From assembly GCA_947564265.1 (NCBI GenBank), contig CANOBK010000002.1:105674-169673 (forward strand): DNA of 64,000 nt, written 5' to 3'. Origin of the DNA: an uncultured Caryophanales bacterium (GTDB taxonomy: Bacteria; Bacillota_I; Bacilli_A; RF39; UBA660). Positions 61,072 through 64,000 of the stretch are shown here, piece by piece; position 1 is the stretch's first letter; every line of letters begins with the position of its first letter. The translations under genes and the position numbers were made by a program. A model generated the notes under the pieces. It saw only the letters and a program-made list of their open reading frames with translations, made no database searches and was not told the DNA's origin.

Positions 61072-61731
61072 TTACTCTACTTTATCTTCCACTTCTAAAC
61101 GATCCTCATCTTTTACATTTCCACCTTGATTTCGATCTTGCTCCTCATAATCTAAGAAGCTTCCCTCTTCTCTTTTCGGTTTGAAAATGTTAAATTTTTC
61201 TTCATTATAGTCTAAGACTTGGTTTCCAACTAAAGTAGCTAACACAGCATCTTGATACTGAACACTATTTAAAACATAGGCCATTTGAGTAATTGTTTTT
61301 TTCAAATCCTCTTCCTCTACATAAGCCTCAATCTTAGCATAATGATACATGAATTCAACAAAATATTTTGTAGAAATTTGGGTAATTTCTAAATATCCTT
61401 GTTTCCCATTCTGATCGATTTTGTAAGAATAATAACTATTCTCACTTTTTTGGTAATCACTCTCTACATGATGATAGTAGGATAGTACATCCACATACAA
61501 ATATAAATTTCGATGATTATAATAAAGAACGGAATTCATTGAATGATTTTTCTTAAGTAAAACACCCTTTGGTAAGTAAAATGAATATCCTTCGGAAGAA
61601 ACATTTTTTAAACTAAAGTTTGGAGTTAAAATATCATTTAGTATTTCTTCATAAGATTGTTCACTAATTTTTACCAAAGAACACCCGCTTAGGAGTATAG
61701 TCAAAGAAAATAGTATCAGTAATTTCTTCAT
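61072..61731 (-). CDS. Putative lipoprotein
   Basis: A 219-residue protein with a lipoprotein signal peptide: KKLLILFSLTILLSGCSL, lipobox LSGC with the modified Cys at residue 17. The outside part is beta-rich with many tyrosines (YYNHRNLYLYVDVLSYYHH) and an acidic, disordered C-terminal tail. No family recognised. It lies 14 nt before the acidic protein gene, in the same apparent operon as DUF948 and YtxH. Confidence 0.75.
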   Translation of the reverse strand: MKKLLILFSLTILLSGCSLVKISEQSYEEILNDILTPNFSLKNVSSEGYSFYLPKGVLLKKNHSMNSVLYYNHRNLYLYVDVLSYYHHVESDYQKSENSYYSYKIDQNGKQGYLEITQISTKYFVEFMYHYAKIEAYVEEEDLKKTITQMAYVLNSVQYQDAVLATLVGNQVLDYNEEKFNIFKPKREEGSFLDYEEQDRNQGGNVKDEDRLEVEDKVE

Positions 61732-61785
61732 ATTTCACCTACTATAAACATATTATATCAAATTATCTAATAAAGAAAAATAAAA

Positions 61786-62439
61786 TTAATCTTTTTTTCT
61801 TTTACTAGACAGTTTTTTTCTAGCGGATACATAAAATATCCGTTGCCCCTTCTTCGAAAATTTTTCCTCATACTCGGTCATAATGTTTCCTTCAATTACC
61901 GAATGATGTAAGTCAAGAGAGAGTTCCAAAAACTGATAGCCAAATTGACTAAGGGAACATAAAGAGTATTCAAATAGTTGCTGATTGTCAGTCTTTTGAA
62001 TAATGACAGCGTCTTTTTGAAATAAAGACTCATATTTTTCAAGAAAAACGTCACTAGTAAGCCGTCTTTTTGTCTGCCGCTTTTTTGGCCATGGATCAGA
62101 AAAATTTAAATAGATAGAAGAAATCTCATGATCAAAGATTTCTGGAAGCCCCAAAGCATCCATTCGAATCATACAGAGATTAGGAATCCCCTCTGGAATT
62201 TTTTCTAACGCTCTCGCAATGACACTATCATATTTTTCGATTCCAATAAAGTTAATTTCTGGGTGCGCTAACGCCATCCCTATAATAAATTGACCTTTAC
62301 CAGTACCTATTTCAATATGAATCGGATGATTGTTTTTAAAGTAGTTTTTCCACAATCCTCGATAATCAATTGGGGTTCTTACCAAATAGGAAGAAGCATC
62401 CATAATTTGTTGTTTGTTTTTTACATTTCTAAGTCGCAT
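61786..62439 (-). CDS. trmB: tRNA (guanine-N7-)-methyltransferase
   Basis: A 217-residue TrmB that makes m7G46 in tRNA. SAM-binding motif IEIGTGKGQFIIGMA, FIGIEKYDSVI, ISSIYLNFSDPWPKKRQTKRRL (the DPWPK signature) and the NxxTDNxxLFEYSL-like segment near the C-terminus are present. The frame runs to 62466, but the ATG at 62439 starts at the family's RLRNVKNKQQIMDAS, although its GGTGA ribosome site is weak. It is the last gene before the divergent coat-like gene. Confidence 0.94.
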   Translation of the reverse strand: MRLRNVKNKQQIMDASSYLVRTPIDYRGLWKNYFKNNHPIHIEIGTGKGQFIIGMALAHPEINFIGIEKYDSVIARALEKIPEGIPNLCMIRMDALGLPEIFDHEISSIYLNFSDPWPKKRQTKRRLTSDVFLEKYESLFQKDAVIIQKTDNQQLFEYSLCSLSQFGYQFLELSLDLHHSVIEGNIMTEYEEKFSKKGQRIFYVSARKKLSSKRKKD

Positions 62440-62507
62440 TTTATCACCGTTTTTATTATATAACATATAATAAAATAAAGAAAGAAGATAATTTAAGGAG
62501 ATGTTTT

Positions 62508-62759
62508 ATGAATAATTCAGTGGAACCATCTTTCATGATGCAACCAGGATTTAATCCAAATTTTATGCCAGGAAGACCAAATTGTAATTGTAGTCAAGAA
62601 ATTAGAAGATTAGAAAACAGAATCTTTTCTTTAGAAAGAGAAGTAAATCGACTAAGATCAAGAGTATCAAGAATAGAAAATAATATACCAACCATGACAC
62701 CATTTAATGATAATAATCAAACCTCAAACTATAATCCAAACAGTTATAATTTAATGTAA
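62508..62759 (+). CDS. Small coiled-coil protein, spore-coat-like
   Basis: An 83-residue protein: Asn/Pro/Phe-rich start (MMQPGFNPNFMPGRPNCNCSQ) with a CNC motif, a regular heptad coiled coil (RRLENRIFSLEREVNRLRSRVSRIE) and an Asn-rich tail. The composition and size resemble small spore-coat or exosporium proteins of Bacillota, but no family signature is present, so this is a composition-based guess. GGAG ribosome site, own terminator, plus strand. Confidence 0.65.
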   Translation: MNNSVEPSFMMQPGFNPNFMPGRPNCNCSQEIRRLENRIFSLEREVNRLRSRVSRIENNIPTMTPFNDNNQTSNYNPNSYNLM

Positions 62760-62788
62760 AGAGTCCTAATTTATAGGACTTTTTTATT
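62760..62788 (+). terminator. Terminator of the coat-like gene
   Basis: AGTCCTA / TAGGACT stem with a short loop and six T residues, immediately after the stop codon. Confidence 0.85.
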
Positions 62789-62815
62789 ATCTTCTATATA
62801 TCTTTCATTTTATTA

Positions 62816-62844
62816 TCAAAAAAAGAATAGGGATTCCCTATCCA
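62816..62844 (-). terminator. Terminator after the Rpn-type gene
   Basis: GATAGGGA / TCCCTATT stem with a very small loop, followed on the minus strand by TTTTTTTG, 15 nt past the stop at 62859. Confidence 0.55.
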
Positions 62845-62858
62845 GTTCATTAATAAAT

Positions 62859-63812
62859 TTAATTCGTTCCTGAAATATTTTTGATTTCCTCTATTGTTAA
62901 ACCAGTAATCTTTGAAATTAAAGAGGGCTCTAACTTCTCTTTTAACATAGATTTGACAGTATCAAAAACTCCTTCACATCTACCCTTCTCAATTCCTTCT
63001 TCTAATCCTTCTTTTCTTCCTTCTTCTTTTCCTTTCTCTTCTGCATGATGTAATTCTGTGTTTCTTAACATCTCTAAATGTAACTCTTTATCATAAAGTC
63101 CGATAATTTCTTCATCATCTGATGCTTCCAATGCATCCTTCCGATATTCACTCATTACTTCATCCTCCCCTATTAGATTTTCTAAACGGTCAGGACTTCC
63201 TTCATTAAATACTAAAAGAAGTCTCTCTAGTTCCGTCAACTTATCTCCATTATATAATTTCTTTCTTATTTTGGGAAGATAGATATAAATAATTGTAATT
63301 TTATCTGTTAATGATATTCCTTCTTCATCTCGTAATTGATAAACTTCAATCGTGTTGTGATCTCCTTCAAAGGAAAAGTTATTAAGATTAATCTGAATCG
63401 ACTTTTGATACTGATATTCACTTCCCCTTTTCATCTTTGATTTATATAAGTCATTAATATAGGAAATATTTCGTTCTAAAGATTCAATACTTATATTATT
63501 ATTCATCTCAATATTATAGATTTCTTCTTCAATCTCACAGACAAAATCTACGGTCTTACTTGAATCATGATAGTTTTTCTTATCTAGTTTATTTTTAACA
63601 AAGATAATATTTTCTTCGATCTCTTTTCTATCTTTTCCTATTAATAAAGATAAGAAATAAGATACATATTGCTTTCTTGATTCATTGTTTAACATGGTAT
63701 GAAACATAACATCAGATACAATTGGAAAGGGTTCCCCTTCTTTCCGATCACTTAACTTATAAATATATTCATGATTGATTGGTAAACTTAACCGACTCTT
63801 TTTTTCTTTCAT
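62859..63812 (-). CDS. Rpn family PD-(D/E)XK nuclease/putative transposase
   Basis: A 317-residue protein of the Rpn/PDDEXK transposase-like family. Opening: YIYKLSDRKEGEPFPIVSDVMFHTMLN; the nuclease core is SSKTVDFVCEIEEEIYNIEMNNN, with the Asp and the ExN version of the (D/E)xK site; then YxSLERNISYINDLYKS. The C-terminus has the Lys/Glu-Gly repeat EEKGKEEGRKEGLEEGIEKG, typical of the family, and a small terminal helix domain. Rpn proteins promote recombination or act in phage defence. No inverted repeats of a mobile element are seen at its ends. GGAG ribosome site. Confidence 0.88.
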   Translation of the reverse strand: MKEKKSRLSLPINHEYIYKLSDRKEGEPFPIVSDVMFHTMLNNESRKQYVSYFLSLLIGKDRKEIEENIIFVKNKLDKKNYHDSSKTVDFVCEIEEEIYNIEMNNNISIESLERNISYINDLYKSKMKRGSEYQYQKSIQINLNNFSFEGDHNTIEVYQLRDEEGISLTDKITIIYIYLPKIRKKLYNGDKLTELERLLLVFNEGSPDRLENLIGEDEVMSEYRKDALEASDDEEIIGLYDKELHLEMLRNTELHHAEEKGKEEGRKEGLEEGIEKGRCEGVFDTVKSMLKEKLEPSLISKITGLTIEEIKNISGTN

Positions 63813-63900
63813 TGCTGACTCCTTTTAAATGATAGTAAGGTAATTGCCTTCTAATTATATTATTTATAAAAGGGAATCAGTTGGACAAAATTTTCACAAA

Positions 63901-63929
63901 AAAGAGGACTATTCATTGAGTCCTCTTTT
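63901..63929 (-). terminator. Terminator at the end of the dockerin gene
   Basis: Perfect 10-bp stem AAAGAGGACT / AGTCCTCTTT, loop of 9 nt, followed on the minus strand by TTTTTTG. It includes the last codons and stop of the dockerin gene. Confidence 0.85.
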
Positions 63930-64000
63930 ACCTAAAATGTAATTCTTAATTCGAACGATATCTGGTGCGGTTACTAATCCATCTTTGTTGATATCGATAA
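63909..64000 (-). CDS. Dockerin-type C-terminus (gene cut by the window's right edge)
   Basis: The last 30 codons of a minus-strand gene. The visible tail contains DINKDGLVTAPDIVRIKNYILG, a dockerin type I duplicated calcium-binding unit with the D-x-N-x-D-G loop and the following helix, then KRGLNE and a stop. Type I dockerins dock enzymes onto cohesin scaffolds. Only the last repeat is inside the window, so the rest of the protein, including its catalytic domain, is unknown. A terminator follows. Confidence 0.85.
   Translation of the reverse strand, partial: IDINKDGLVTAPDIVRIKNYILGKRGLNE

Noticed and set aside
62859-63812. Insertion sequence around the Rpn-type gene
   Set aside because: No terminal inverted repeats or target-site duplications were seen at 62800-62858 or 63813-63900.
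1-64000. CRISPR array, tRNA or rRNA genes
   Set aside because: No regular repeat-spacer pattern and no cloverleaf or rRNA-like conserved stretch was found in the intergenic regions.

Overview
The window is a low-GC, AT-rich Bacillota chromosome segment using the standard bacterial code (several stops are TGA in ATGA overlaps, so this is not the Mycoplasma code). A small acid-soluble spore protein, a coat-like coiled-coil protein, a T-box, an S4 leader, two acetate kinases and a dockerin tail cut by the right edge suggest an anaerobic, probably gut-associated, spore-forming member of the Bacilli/Erysipelotrichia/RF39 side of the phylum. That placement is inference. Almost every gene is on the minus strand; plus-strand exceptions are rpsD, a membrane/GDPD-like pair, a broken radical SAM gene with its neighbour, and a coat-like gene.

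Layout. 1-5.4 kb: XRE regulators, ZIP transporter, DUF362 protein, cardiolipin synthase. 5.5-10.2 kb: a five-gene vanG-type cluster (vanW, D-Ala-D-Ser ligase, vanXY, and a serine racemase split into membrane and racemase genes) with no adjacent vanRS. 10.4-14.3 kb: TetR-controlled ABC-2 exporter with a 28-bp palindromic operator. 14.3-15.9 kb: LiaF-like/DUF4097 envelope-stress pair. 16-18 kb: engB and an NrnA-like phosphoesterase. 18-25 kb: an old tandem duplication of (WG-repeat-like protein + acetate kinase). 25-30.6 kb: a CobS/MoxR-like AAA ATPase, a possible VWA-type partner and several unknown proteins. 30.7-36 kb: SASP, thiI and cysteine desulfurase separated by unknown paralogues. 36.3-36.9 kb: rpsD with leader. 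37-39.7 kb: two J-domain proteins.

The NAD section (39.8-55.2 kb) is the most coherent part: nadK, an NrtR-like regulator with a degenerate Nudix box, pncC, a possible ADP-ribosyltransferase-fold protein, nadD, a PRPP synthetase, nadE, an ADP-ribose pyrophosphatase, a nicotinate phosphoribosyltransferase with an extra N-terminal domain, and a nicotinamidase. Two promoters, before the prs-nadD operon and before the nicotinamidase-to-nadE operon, carry the same 21-bp palindrome over the -10 box and a second copy in the 5' leader, so they look like one regulon.

The end of the window holds a Lys/Ser-rich membrane protein with a repeat domain, tyrS with a T-box, a DUF948/YtxH/acidic protein/lipoprotein envelope cluster, trmB, an Rpn-type PD-(D/E)XK protein and the dockerin fragment.

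A further cis signal recurs three times: TTGACAAATTTCC-AA preceded by AATGTTA at fixed distance, always exactly 48 nt upstream of a -10 box, before two XRE genes and the LiaF-like operon. It looks like the upstream site of a shared activator.
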